This document shows positions 31,345 to 42,631 of a DNA stretch of 64,000 nucleotides, one piece after another. This DNA comes from Isochrysis galbana (Eukaryota; Haptophyta; Isochrysidales; Isochrysidaceae). Where the stretch lies: NCBI GenBank assembly GCA_018136815.1, contig CM030937.1:2065387-2129386 (forward strand), written 5' to 3'. The notes beneath the pieces are model-generated. The model was not told the origin of the DNA. It ran no database searches and worked only from the letters and a program-made list of their open reading frames with translations. The translations under genes were made by a program, and so were the position numbers. Each line of letters opens with the position of its first letter. The stretch's first letter is position 1.

Positions 31345-34300
31345 TCAGCCGGGGCAGTCGCATTGGTGATCCATATTGGGTTGGCCCGCAAAGTAGCATC
31401 CGACGTAACTGGAGGTGGGGTCGCCGTGGCAGTGAGTGGATGAGGAGCCACATGTCGTACACTTATGGAACGAGTCCCCATTCTTAGTGCAGGGCTCGCC
31501 CTTGCAGGTCATGCATTGGCAAGTTTTGGTTGAGCCGGTTATGCTGATGCGCGGGCCGGCGGAGATCGAGACTGGCGGCCTGTTGTGCTCCCACCATTCG
31601 GCGACTGGGTTGTTTCCTGCATCTGATTGCAGCTGCGCGAGTTCGACCGCTTTGCCACTGAAGCCGATGGGATTTGCTGGTTGGCCGAACCGGTCGGTGC
31701 AGCGCCCTAGATTGGCGTCATTGCACCGGTCGGCGATGTTGCAGCAGACAGGCCCGCAACCGCGTGCTCGCACGCCACACCCAGCACCCGCAGCATCAAT
31801 CGGTGTATCGAAAATGAGCGGCTGCTCGTTTTTCGAAAGCGCTTCGTCCGCCCAGTCGGCCTGGGAGTGTGAGTTCCATCGTTCACGGTCGTCAAGGAAG
31901 CCCGCCGGCGTGCTCGGCGGCGGCGGCGGCGCAGGCGGCGGCGCAGGCGGCCACGGCGGATATGCCCATCCCCAGTAGTGCTCGGCATAGCCGTACGCCG
32001 TGGGTCTGTATCCGTGGGTGTTGCTGTACCCGTGGCTTCCGACGGGATGGGTGCTGCTCAAGGGGTGAGCTGTACCCACCGCTACCTCTCCAAGCGCGCC
32101 GTCTGCGGTGCCATCAGCTACAGCAACGTTGACCGGGACATGTGTCTCGACGTTGATGTGGAGAAGCTCCATGTAGGCGTCGAAATCGCGTTTGCTTATG
32201 TCAGTCTGATGCGCTAGGTTTGCTAGCGCTAGCCCCCTTGCTGCTAGACCGGCAGCAGCCGTCTCGGCTCCCGTGGTGGGTGAGACGGAGGCATCGATCT
32301 GCGGCATGCCTATCGATGATATGAGGTCCTGAGGGCCGTCGGGAGCACTAGCAGCCAAGCGGCCGGACACGTCCGAGGCGGCCGTGGCGTCGGCGTTTGC
32401 CGCAAGCACCTCCGCTGGATTGGGATTTGGAGACCATGGCACAGACGAGAACACGGCAGAAGTCGCGGCAGGATCGGCGCTAGAACTTGTGGTGTCGAGA
32501 ATCGCCTCTTTTTCATACTGAAGGTCGTTGTGCATCCCCGAGGAGCGGCTGACCGAGCGGCCGTAAGGCCCCGAGTCGTTTGGGATGTCGTAGAGGTAGC
32601 CGTGGTAAGGATAGGAAGGGCTGTATGAGTGGATCGCCTCGTCTTGCAAGCTGCCGATCACTTGCTTATCCAACTCAAACGCGCCGGCAGCTGCTTGATC
32701 TCCTACAGCAACGGTGACGGGTACGCTGGTCGTCACCTCGGTATTGATCAGGCCAAAACTGGGATCAAACCAGCGCTTCTGCGGCAAATGCTCCTCATTC
32801 GTAGCGCCATTTGGTAGGTGATCTAGCATCGCCTTTTTCGCGGACGCCTTGTTCACGTCGGACTCCGAAATAGTGACCTGGGGGCCTCCGCGCGGACCCA
32901 GTGTACTGGTGCTAAGCGACGGCGCCACATCACTAGCGGCAGGATCCGCAGGCGCTCGGTCCTCCTCGACGGATGATGCGGAGCCCACGTCATGTTCGAT
33001 CGTCGCAGACTTCTCGCCCGGGAAGCCGGCTATGCCAGCTGCAGCTGAGGAGGGATGCAGGTCGCGGTATCCCTCGTCGTAGACGTATGTGTTGTACGAG
33101 CCATAGCGGTACATCTGGTTTTGGCCCTGAGGCGAGATGTATGGCGGGTATTGTACTGTACCCTGCTCGCCGCCGATGATCTGCTGGTCGAGCTCGAATG
33201 CGCCTGCAGCTGCCTGGTCGCCGATTGCTACCGTTACGGGCACGCTCGTCGACACCTCGGTACTAATCATGCCGAAGCTCGGATCAAACCAGCGCCTCTG
33301 CGGTAAGCCGGGGGCGTGAGCAGCGGTGGAGGCGGTGATTGCGGCCGTCAGTGCCGCGGCCTTCTCATCGGGGAAGCCTACGCCGGCAGCGGACGACTTA
33401 TCCATCGGTTGCTCGTCGTCAAAGCCGATGGCCGCAGAGGCCACACCGGATTCTGTTGGCGCAGGCCCTGCGCTTGCAGCTGACATGACATCCGAAGCCA
33501 AGTGCTGGGCGTCGTCGCCAGTTTGAGCGAACGAGGCCGCTCCTTCTGCAGCCTTGTTGGGCGCAAGCTGCGTGTACATCACCTCGTGGTTAGGCCCGCC
33601 ATGGCTAGCGTGTGGCGGGAATCGGGGGGGGAGATGCCCGGCTGGCGTGTGGTACACTACGGGGACATCGTGCGGCAGATGTGTACGTGCCGGCTGGGAC
33701 ACGCCACCCGCATTCACCTTGGCCAAGTTGAGAGCGCCAATGGCAGCGGCATCGCCAACGCCGACGGTGACGGGTACCTCCGTGGTAACCTGTGTATGAA
33801 CAAGCTGCATCGAGGGGTCGAACCAGCGCGGGGTCAGCGTGCGCTCGTCGCCTATGACCGCACGGCCAGCGGCCGAAAGGTAGCTCGCGGACGTGCTTGC
33901 GGCGGCAGGAGCAACAGCGGAAACCGTTGTGCCCACGCTACTCTGGGCCCCCTGTCCCTTGACATCCCGTGCAACAACAGACGTAGAGATGACATCTTTT
34001 ATGCCAACCCTTGCGGGCACCGTCTCGTTCTCGTTGCCCTTCACCATTGAATGTGGGGCGGACGGAGTCCCTAATGCATGGGCGTCTTGAGGGCGCGATG
34101 CCGCAACAGTCCTGCTCGCTAATGCAGGGGCCGACCGAACGGAATCGGCCGGCGGGATGACCTCGGCATGCCTACGCCCGAAAACGTCGATGGGAGAGCC
34201 TTGCGCATCGTCTGCAAAGCCGATGCCAGAGCCGATGGTATCGGCAAAGGCTGAAGATGCACTGCCGCCACCTACGACACCTGGCGCGGATGGCGCAGCC

Positions 34301-34800
34301 GGAGTTCCCTGCGCTGTCTTGGCAAGTTCGCCATGCCTGTGAGTCGACTGCCCGCCCAACTGTTGGCCATGCAGTTTGTCTATTGACTGCCGTTCCCTTG
34401 GCAATGCGCTGCCGCTCACTCGCTGTCCGTCCAGTTCGAAAGTGCCCGCTGCCACCTGGTCACTGATGCCATCCCAGCGCAGCAAGGGCTGGGCGGCCCT
34501 CGCGTGCGGCGCGTCTAGCTGCAGGTCAAAGAGTGCAGATTGGCGGTCGGCCCCATCTGCTGCGCGCCCTGCCGGCTGCTCAGTCTGGAAGAGCAGGCTG
34601 GCGGGTCGCTCGGTGTGTGCCGGCAGAGCCCCGTTTGCGTGAGAGGGTGTGAGAGAAAGAGGAGAGAATGGAAGAGAGGAGAGGAGAGCCGAGCGGGTCA
34701 AAGGAGAGGAGAGTATGCTGCAGAGCAAGAAGACGGTGGCGAGAAGACTGAGAAGCAGGAATGGGCGGTGCCTCGGTGTCTCCGAGGGCGAGAGTATCAT
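31345..34800 (-). CDS. large secreted or surface protein with repeated hydrophobic modules and a Cys-rich C-terminus
   Basis: The ATG at 34798-34800 gives 1151 residues without an intron; an upstream extension to 34932 starts at GTG and is Pro-rich. The N-terminus has a signal or anchor segment (FLLLSLLATVFLLCSIL). Four modules of about 40 residues recur at roughly residues 327, 503, 676 and 869. Each reads like RWFDPSFGLINTEV then TTSVPVTVAVGDQAAAGAFE, ending in a glycine pair or similar. A partial fifth is near residue 108 (DQVAAGTFELDGQ). They are spaced 170-195 residues apart by Ala/Ser/Gly/Tyr-rich linkers. A Pro-rich stretch (PPWPPAPPPAPPPPP) precedes the last about 150 residues, which hold about 20 cysteines (CGPVCCNIADRC; CQCMTCKGEPC). 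I do not recognise the family. A cell-covering or adhesive role is a guess from composition. Confidence 0.75.
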   Translation of the reverse strand: MILSPSETPRHRPFLLLSLLATVFLLCSILSSPLTRSALLSSLPFSPLSLTPSHANGALPAHTERPASLLFQTEQPAGRAADGADRQSALFDLQLDAPHARAAQPLLRWDGISDQVAAGTFELDGQRVSGSALPRERQSIDKLHGQQLGGQSTHRHGELAKTAQGTPAAPSAPGVVGGGSASSAFADTIGSGIGFADDAQGSPIDVFGRRHAEVIPPADSVRSAPALASRTVAASRPQDAHALGTPSAPHSMVKGNENETVPARVGIKDVISTSVVARDVKGQGAQSSVGTTVSAVAPAAASTSASYLSAAGRAVIGDERTLTPRWFDPSMQLVHTQVTTEVPVTVGVGDAAAIGALNLAKVNAGGVSQPARTHLPHDVPVVYHTPAGHLPPRFPPHASHGGPNHEVMYTQLAPNKAAEGAASFAQTGDDAQHLASDVMSAASAGPAPTESGVASAAIGFDDEQPMDKSSAAGVGFPDEKAAALTAAITASTAAHAPGLPQRRWFDPSFGMISTEVSTSVPVTVAIGDQAAAGAFELDQQIIGGEQGTVQYPPYISPQGQNQMYRYGSYNTYVYDEGYRDLHPSSAAAGIAGFPGEKSATIEHDVGSASSVEEDRAPADPAASDVAPSLSTSTLGPRGGPQVTISESDVNKASAKKAMLDHLPNGATNEEHLPQKRWFDPSFGLINTEVTTSVPVTVAVGDQAAAGAFELDKQVIGSLQDEAIHSYSPSYPYHGYLYDIPNDSGPYGRSVSRSSGMHNDLQYEKEAILDTTSSSADPAATSAVFSSVPWSPNPNPAEVLAANADATAASDVSGRLAASAPDGPQDLISSIGMPQIDASVSPTTGAETAAAGLAARGLALANLAHQTDISKRDFDAYMELLHINVETHVPVNVAVADGTADGALGEVAVGTAHPLSSTHPVGSHGYSNTHGYRPTAYGYAEHYWGWAYPPWPPAPPPAPPPPPSTPAGFLDDRERWNSHSQADWADEALSKNEQPLIFDTPIDAAGAGCGVRARGCGPVCCNIADRCNDANLGRCTDRFGQPANPIGFSGKAVELAQLQSDAGNNPVAEWWEHNRPPVSISAGPRISITGSTKTCQCMTCKGEPCTKNGDSFHKCTTCGSSSTHCHGDPTSSYVGCYFAGQPNMDHQCDCPG

Positions 34801-35116
34801 CGGTGTGTGAGGCAATGAGAAGAAGGAAGGAAACAAGGGTGGGGGAAGGGGAAGGGGAAGGGTGGGTGGGTGGGTGGGTGCGGGAGGCAAGCAGATTGGA
34901 CGGAGTGGGAAGGGGGAGAGAGAGGCAGCCACTCTCTCTTCTCTCTCGCTCTCTCTTTCTCCCTCTCTCTCTTCCTTCCTCGACGTAACCCGATGTTTAA
35001 TATCTTACGAGCACCCTGATCTGACGTAGCGAGGGAACTGCGGCCGTCGGCCGAGGGGGCGCAAAGAAGGAAGGGCCCGACGCGCGGGTCCTTGCCGCGG
35101 ATGCGGAATGATACCG

Positions 35117-35159
<43 letters not shown>

Positions 35160-35289
35160 AGCGACGAGCAACGAATGAGAGGGAAGAGGGAAACGAGAAA
35201 CGAGGTTTCACCTGCATCTGGGTCGGGGGATCACGGGATCACAAACTCACACGTTTCTGGGTTGAGATGACGTTTCTGGTTGTAATGAA
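34801..35289. other. upstream flank with 41-base G-run
   Basis: GA-rich sequence at 34800-34980, then an uninterrupted run of 41 G at 35118-35158, followed by ordinary sequence. No gene is seen. Confidence 0.6.
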
Positions 35290-35645
35290 TTTTTAACAAA
35301 TTTTTATGGGTCGCGGCGCGGCAAAGGACAAAGGAACGGGACTAGCGCTCACTCAAGACAGGACACCCTGCCGCGGCAAGAGCAAGCACCCTTCCCCCCT
35401 TATGCCACCCAGCTCTTCACTAGCTTTCTACCTGCGCTAGCCAGAGCGCCCCTCCCTCCACACTCAGACAACCCCCCACGCCAGGATCCTGTTTTGGTCT
35501 CGCAGGCAAGGGGCAAGGAGGCCTAATGGGAGGGTGAGGAGCAACGCTCCTCGGAGAGGAGCTGTGGGGAAGGAGATGTCTGAGTGCGGGGGCGCTGTAC
35601 CCTTGCACTAGGCATGGGCAGTTGGCAAACGCCAGACTTTCGCGA
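35290..35645 (-). repeat. dispersed module copy (minus strand)
   Basis: The reverse complement matches plus-strand 58820-59125 over its length. Shared words include CCCATGCCTAG, CAGGATCCTGGCGTGGGG, GAAGAGCTGGGTGGCATAAG, CTAGTCCCGTTCCTTTG and CCCATAAAAATTTGTTAAAA. The copies are inverted relative to each other. Confidence 0.75.
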
Positions 35646-35880
35646 GAATTTTTTTTTGTAAAATTTGGGGTTGGGACGACCACGTGGACGTCTACACCAT
35701 CGTCACTAGCAGACGCCAGGCGCAGATAGTTGCCGAGAGAAGATCGTCTTGAGTCTTGAAGGAGTGCATTGGAGATACAGCACACCTCGTGTGTCTTCTT
35801 GAACCTGCTCTTTTCGATGTCGTAGATGCAGATGTACGGGTCAATGTACCCGTGCTTCTTCTCGAGCATCAGGTAATGCC
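35646..35880 (-). pseudogene. truncated copy of the 19397-20032 ORF
   Basis: The minus-strand peptide RHYLMLEKKHGYIDPYICIY, then DIEKSRFKKTHEVCCI and further residues, matches the C-terminal part of the plus-strand ORF at 19397. There is no N-terminal part. It adjoins the module at 35290-35645. Confidence 0.6.
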
Positions 35881-36686
35881 TATCATGTGGGGCTGCCTCG
35901 AGCCACAGTGTGTCAATTCATAAATGAAGAGGAACAAGGGGCGCATTGTACCGCATCGTCGTAACGCTATTTTTTGATAGGTAATTATAATGCTATAGCT
36001 ATAGCGTGCCCGTTTTTGACCCGTTGTAAGGAGCTTAAGAATTTTGTTAACACCTTCGACTAAAGTGCCTCATTAAGCCAGCATGTACCCTCTCTGCACC
36101 CTAGCCTTCTATTGAATGCCTTTCCCTCTTTAGACGCCGTCCTTGCTTCCCACAGGCTCTCTCACATCTCAATTTTGGAACGGAGGTAGTATGATATCAG
36201 CGCAAGCGCAAACGCAATATTCGGCCCGTACTTGTACATGGTGTTTTTGTCCTCGTCTGCTGTTTCTCAAAATGATTCGCAAAATTTGAGAATGACCCCT
36301 TCCCAAATACTCTCAAATTTCAAAAGTGGCTATTCATTCAAAGGCGTGAGGGAACGGCGTCGCCGGCGCGAACTCCTCCATGCACTCAACGGAAGCGGGG
36401 CTAAGGCGAAACGCATAGAAACGGTCGCGGCTGCTGGGTACCGTCTGCGCAGCCAATAGTTTGCCGCTAGGTGGTCACAAGCTGTTCCCACGGAAACTTT
36501 GCCTAGACCATATTCTTGTAATCACGGGCTCTTGGCCATGGTCGCACATGTCTTGTCATTATGTTGTCTGCAGCGTTGGCATCTCTCATCTCACGCGGCC
36601 CGGCTCTCCTGGTCCGCTCAGCGAGAGGCCGCCACGACTTCGCTTGGTCACGTCCTGGGCACGTGAGCCGCAAGCGTATGTCAAGC
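35881..36686. other. intergenic, no gene seen
   Basis: Contains an AT-richer stretch (35950-36060) and short ORFs only. Confidence 0.4.
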
Positions 36687-37867
36687 TCACTCCAGGCCCG
36701 TCTTCTCGTCGAGTCCGAGCGCAATGTTGAGATTCTGGACAGCGGCGCCACTTGCGCCTTTGCCAAGATTGTCAAGTCGCGCGGCGACCACGCAAGTCCC
36801 CGCGTCATCGTTGTTGTACACAAACACCTGAGGGGCGAGGCACACGAAATGAGGAGGAGCTCGCAGCGGCGCACTGGCACAGAACAGGACCGCGTGTCGC
36901 CGGAGGCCCGGACTTGCTGCGGGTTGGGGCGCGCCTGCAGATGGTTTGAGTTGTTGAGCGAGTCTGGGCGGAGAAAAGCGTCGCGCTCAAGCAGGCCAGC
37001 CTCCTTCATGCCCTTCTCACCGAGCGGCATGACGGTAACGAAGTGCGCGTCGGCGTAGTGCTTGCTCAGCGTCGCGTGGATCTTGGCACCTACACTCTCC
37101 GATGCCGCAGCATCAGGGGTGAGGTCGCGGTCGTAGTGGAGGGGCACAGAGACGACCATGCCCTGGGCAAAGTCGCCGACTGCGGGCAGGAAGATAGGGG
37201 GTCGTTCAAGCCCGCTAAAGCAGCGCATCTCGGGAAGATGCTTGTGGGAGAGCGAGAAGCCGTAGGCGCCCCACGGCTCGTGTGGCTCGCCGCCCTCATA
37301 CACGTTGATGAGCGGGTTGCCGCCTCCCGAGTAGCCCGAGACGGCCGAGGCAACGAGCCGAGCGTCCTTCGCGACGATGCCCGCGTGGACGAGCGGGTGT
37401 AAGAGGGCGATAAATCCGGTCGCGTAGCAGCCCGGGTTGGCGATGCGCTTCGCCTTGCTGATCTTGGCCCGCTGCTCGGCTGAAAGCTCAGGGAAGCCAT
37501 ATGCCCATTGCGGGTTGACCCTGTGCGCAGTGCTTGCGTCGATCAGCACGGTGCGCTCGTTGTCTGGTGAGAGGAGCGCCGCAGCCTCGATCGCCGCCGC
37601 ATCCGGAAGGCACAGAATCACCGCGTCCGCCTTGTTGATCGCCTCTGCACGAGCGGCGGAGTCCTTGCGGAGCTCTGAGGGAAGCGTGAGCAGCGTCAGA
37701 TCGTCTCTGTGAGAGAGCCTCGAGCGTACCTGGAGGCCGGTGGTGCCTGCCTCGCCATCGATGAAGACTGTCACACTCATCGATGCCGGCCGCAACCGCG
37801 CGGCACCCACACGGGGCCCGCTGCCCACGCACAGCGAGAGCGAGAGGCCGAGCAGCGCGAGCGGCAT
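36687..37867 (-). CDS. argC: N-acetyl-gamma-glutamyl-phosphate reductase (ArgC, type 2), two exons, probably plastid-targeted
   Basis: Exon 1 is 37867-36935 and exon 2 is 36827-36687, giving 357 residues. The enzyme reduces N-acetylglutamyl phosphate with NADPH in arginine synthesis. The mature start [17 protein letters not shown] carries the nucleotide-binding loop. The catalytic Cys147 is in NPGCYATG. Exon 2 supplies [20 protein letters not shown], the typical end. The 29-residue leader [19 protein letters not shown] looks like a signal peptide, as used for import into complex plastids. The join that keeps family spacing (NHLQ|VFVYNN) needs a GC donor (CTGCAG|GCGCGC, acceptor CCTCAG|GTG, 107 bases). 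A GT donor 21 bases downstream would add seven residues in frame. The CT repeat upstream is translatable but not coding. Confidence 0.88.
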
Positions 37868-37870
37868 CGC

Positions 37871-37872
<2 letters not shown>

Positions 37873-37968
<96 letters not shown>

Positions 37969-37970
37969 CA
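37873..37970. repeat. CT microsatellite
   Basis: An almost uninterrupted (TC)n tract directly upstream of the argC start codon, broken only by a few extra C bases. Confidence 0.9.
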
Positions 37971-39410
37971 CCACCTCTCCTTTCCTCTCTACACAGTGAG
38001 TCTCTTAATCTTTTCGATGGACGCAGAGCGGGGGGGGGGGGGGGGGGGGCGAGCACAAAAGAAAAAAATCGAGGAAAATGAAGAGGTGCCGGCGCGAGCG
38101 CAAGAGAAAACTCGACGAGGGACATTGCGAGAGAAGAAGATGATATTGTAATCTGTAATCTATGTGGCGCTAGACTATCATAATCCTCTAGACTGAAGCG
38201 GGTAATCAAGATCTTAGGGCCGGCCTCTTCCCTCCCTCGCATTCTGACCTCGCCTTTTCTTACTCGCCTGCTACGTCGACTCCTCCACCGTCGTCGTCGT
38301 TCACCGCGTCTCCGCCGGAGTCCTTCAGAGGCGGGCCCAAGCCCGAGTCTCACCCGGCTCAGCTAAAACGGCTCGCGAACACACGTCGAGCAGGCTCCTC
38401 CACCTCCACCCTTACCACCAGACTCGGATGTGGCCTACGAGCCTACGAGCCTCGCCTCGCGGTCGCTCCCTGTCAGCCGTCTCGTTGTGAAGAGCCCCCG
38501 GGTCATTTTCCCAACTCTCTTCCGCATCTCTCTCCTCCTCCTACGTCTACAACATCGATTCCGCCGCCAACCTCCAACCTCCAACCTCGTCGGCTTCCCC
38601 TGGCCTGAACCCGTCGCCCGCTCACCGCTGCTGAGCTCGAATTCCCACTCGCGGACGAGTATTACACCTTAGACGGGAAAACGCCCCTCGACAGCACGAG
38701 CCCGGTCACTCATTTCAACCGCTATTTCCCTATTTCTATTTCCGAAATATATTTCCCACCTCCACCTCTCCACCTCCCCTGGGTGTCCAAGGATCCCGTA
38801 GGGTCCCCCCTACCTGCCCCGGCAACAAGATAACCCCTCCGAACGACCCCCTCCCGCACCACGAAAGGCAATGGCGTCGGTGAGTGACCCCCCTCCCTTG
38901 CCCCGCGCGTGGCGGTCTATTTTGGGAGAGAGGCGGTAACTCACGGGAGGGAATCAGAGTGGTGAATGTAGGGCGCATCTCTCTTAGAAACGTGGAGCTT
39001 CGAGCTTCCGCGACGTCCAATCGCCCGCGATCGGCCGAGGAATGGCCTGAACGAGCCTCAGCCGGAGATCATAAACCACATTTTATGATCTCGGAACGGG
39101 CGCAAAGTGCACAATGGCATCGACAATGTCAAGAAGTGGAAAACAACGTCCATTCGCCTATCTGGGTACTAGAAAGCACCAGCTGCGTGCCTTCAATCAA
39201 CTACAGCAAGCCCAAGGCCCACACAACCACCTACAACCGACTTATGCCTTACTACCGCCGCCATGCTAGCTAGCTACGTTCTACGTTCTACGTTCCCACT
39301 GCCACTGCGCCGGAGCCGCCGCACACCACCACGAAACAACAATCTATCTGAGCATTAGTACCACTACTCTCACTAGCCCGGTACTAACACGACAGCCCTC
39401 AGCGCACCTG
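37971..39410. other. gene-free region
   Basis: A G-run (38031-38049) and moderately GC-rich sequence follow with only short ORFs on both strands. Confidence 0.4.
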
Positions 39411-39560
39411 CCCGTACACCTTGCGCGTGCTGTTGTCACAGATACATACTACTATGTACTATGCACCCCTCCACATCTCCCCCCTCGCATGCCCCCGGCT
39501 CCCATTCTAACTCCCCACAAGTTAAAATGGGGGAAAACCCATTGAGGCGGACCGGTCGAC
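39411..39560 (+). repeat. dispersed repeat, longest plus-strand copy
   Basis: Matches 20905-20985 in its first part and the reverse complement of 13222-13310 in its second part (TCGCATGCCCCCGGCTCCCA, then CCCCACAAG). It contains both halves in order, so it may be the most complete copy. Confidence 0.7.
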
Positions 39561-40592
39561 GCCGGCCGACTCTCCGGGAAAAAGCACCGGGGGGGGGGGG
39601 GAGGAACCTCTCGTCAAAAAAGAAGAACGGCCCTTACAGCTCTCGCCGCGAGCTGTCCTCGAGAAATAAAAGACTGCGTCTCGAGATACCTGCCACAGTG
39701 GTTCCCGTAGGCGTCTTGAGTCTCTCCCTCCTCATCTTCCTCCTGTCGCCAGCCGCCCCCCTCCGCCCATTTGCTAACGCAAATAGGTCTCGTTTCTAAC
39801 GCAAATGGGTCTCGTTTCTCACCACACTCCATCGGGGGCGGTGCAAATCCCCCCCTCTCCCTCGTTCCATTCTCTTCCGCCCCGGTCCCTGCGGCGCGTC
39901 GCCATGCGGCGCGCCATGGCCTGCTCTCAGAGGTCCTTCAGGGGCGCCCAGAGGGCCAGCAGGGGCAGCTCAGGGGGCAGTGGAGGCTGGGGCTTAGCCC
40001 TTGGCCCCCCCTGCCTCTCCCTCGCTCGCCTCGCTGGCCTTGCTTGGGTGCAGCCCTGAGGCCCCTGTCTGCCTGGCGACCAGGGATGGGGGGGGAGTCA
40101 GTACGAGAGCAGGCCCATGCGGGCCTGGGGCCTGGGAGTGCGGCTCGCGACCCGCGCCCACTAGGGGTCTGGGCTGAATTGATGAGAGCCCTGCCCCTGC
40201 CAGAGGGCAGGGGCTGGGGTTGAATGTACGGGCCCACCCCGGGGGGTGTCCGCGATGGAGAGAGGGGGGCGCGAGGCCCCCATTGACCCCCACTTATAAA
40301 AGTAGGTTGGCACACCACCACGAAAGAAAGCGAACGCGCTGGGGCACTAAGAGCGTACGGAGCGCCGGCGCTTCTCCGATCCTTGCTCGCGGCTGCCGCG
40401 TCGCTCCTCACGCGCAGCCAGCCGAGCCGCACGCGTCCTCGCCCGCTTTGCCCGATCATTCTCGGCTTGCTACCCCACGTGTCGCTTTTGCGGGACGGCT
40501 CCCGAGTCGTCAACACACTTAGCGTGCTGCGACGCGACCGACCCGGTCTTCTCCTACATAGAAAAGCTCCTGAATATATACTACCTAGCTCC
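39561..40592. other. gene-free region
   Basis: Duplicated word AACGCAAATRGGTCTCGTTTC at 39776-39819 (two copies 23 bases apart). The rest is GC-rich with overlapping ORFs on both strands that lack any recognisable feature. Confidence 0.4.
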
Positions 40593-40988
40593 ATGCAACA
40601 CGAAGCGGCACAGAGACTCTTCTGCTATCAAATCGACAGACGCCACCCCTCCTCGGGATATCTAGGTATCCTGGCATGGAGGTACATACTAACGGTTATT
40701 AGACTAACGGACTTCTACAACGTCCATTACGGAAACGCGGAGGCTAGATCGGCGAAAACCATTCTAAGGGCCGTTCTCTCGAGACACCACATGTTAGTCA
40801 AGGCGAAGGTAGGCTTCTTTCAACGCCTGAAGACCCAGAGAGAAAGACTAGGGCTGCACGCCCCGAGCAACAAACATTTGCGCAAGATGATCACCCCCTT
40901 ATACTCCGTTGACAAAGACTTCAACCTGGAGATTTCGGACGCCCTGCGGCAAGCGGCGACCGAGCTGGGCATCCGGAACATAACATAA
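40593..40988 (+). CDS. unrecognised 131-residue basic protein with foreign-looking codon use
   Basis: The ATG at 40593 gives 131 residues; the frame is open further upstream, so an exon could be missing. Protein-like segments include SSGYLGILAWRYILTVIRLT, DFYNVHYGNAEARS, then KVGFFQRLKTQRERLG and SVDKDFNLEISDALRQAATE. Codons ATA, CTA, AGA and ACA are frequent, whereas genes such as argC or the EDEM-like gene favour C- or G-ending codons. This suggests transfer or a mobile origin. I recognise no domain. Confidence 0.5.
   Translation: MQHEAAQRLFCYQIDRRHPSSGYLGILAWRYILTVIRLTDFYNVHYGNAEARSAKTILRAVLSRHHMLVKAKVGFFQRLKTQRERLGLHAPSNKHLRKMITPLYSVDKDFNLEISDALRQAATELGIRNIT

Positions 40989-42631
<1,643 letters not shown>

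Noticed and set aside
31345-34800. Homology of the VPVTVAVGD modules to bacterial chaplins
   Set aside because: The 'VPV.V' pattern is similar, but the rest of the motif and the cysteines do not line up. It may only be convergent composition.
34801-34932. Upstream extension of the repeat-protein frame
   Set aside because: It begins at GTG and is Pro/Leu low complexity; Met at 34800 directly precedes a signal segment.
39771-40594. Overlapping 150- and 218-codon ORFs on opposite strands
   Set aside because: Pro/Gly/Arg-rich translations of GC-rich DNA with no conserved features, and both strands are open to a similar degree.
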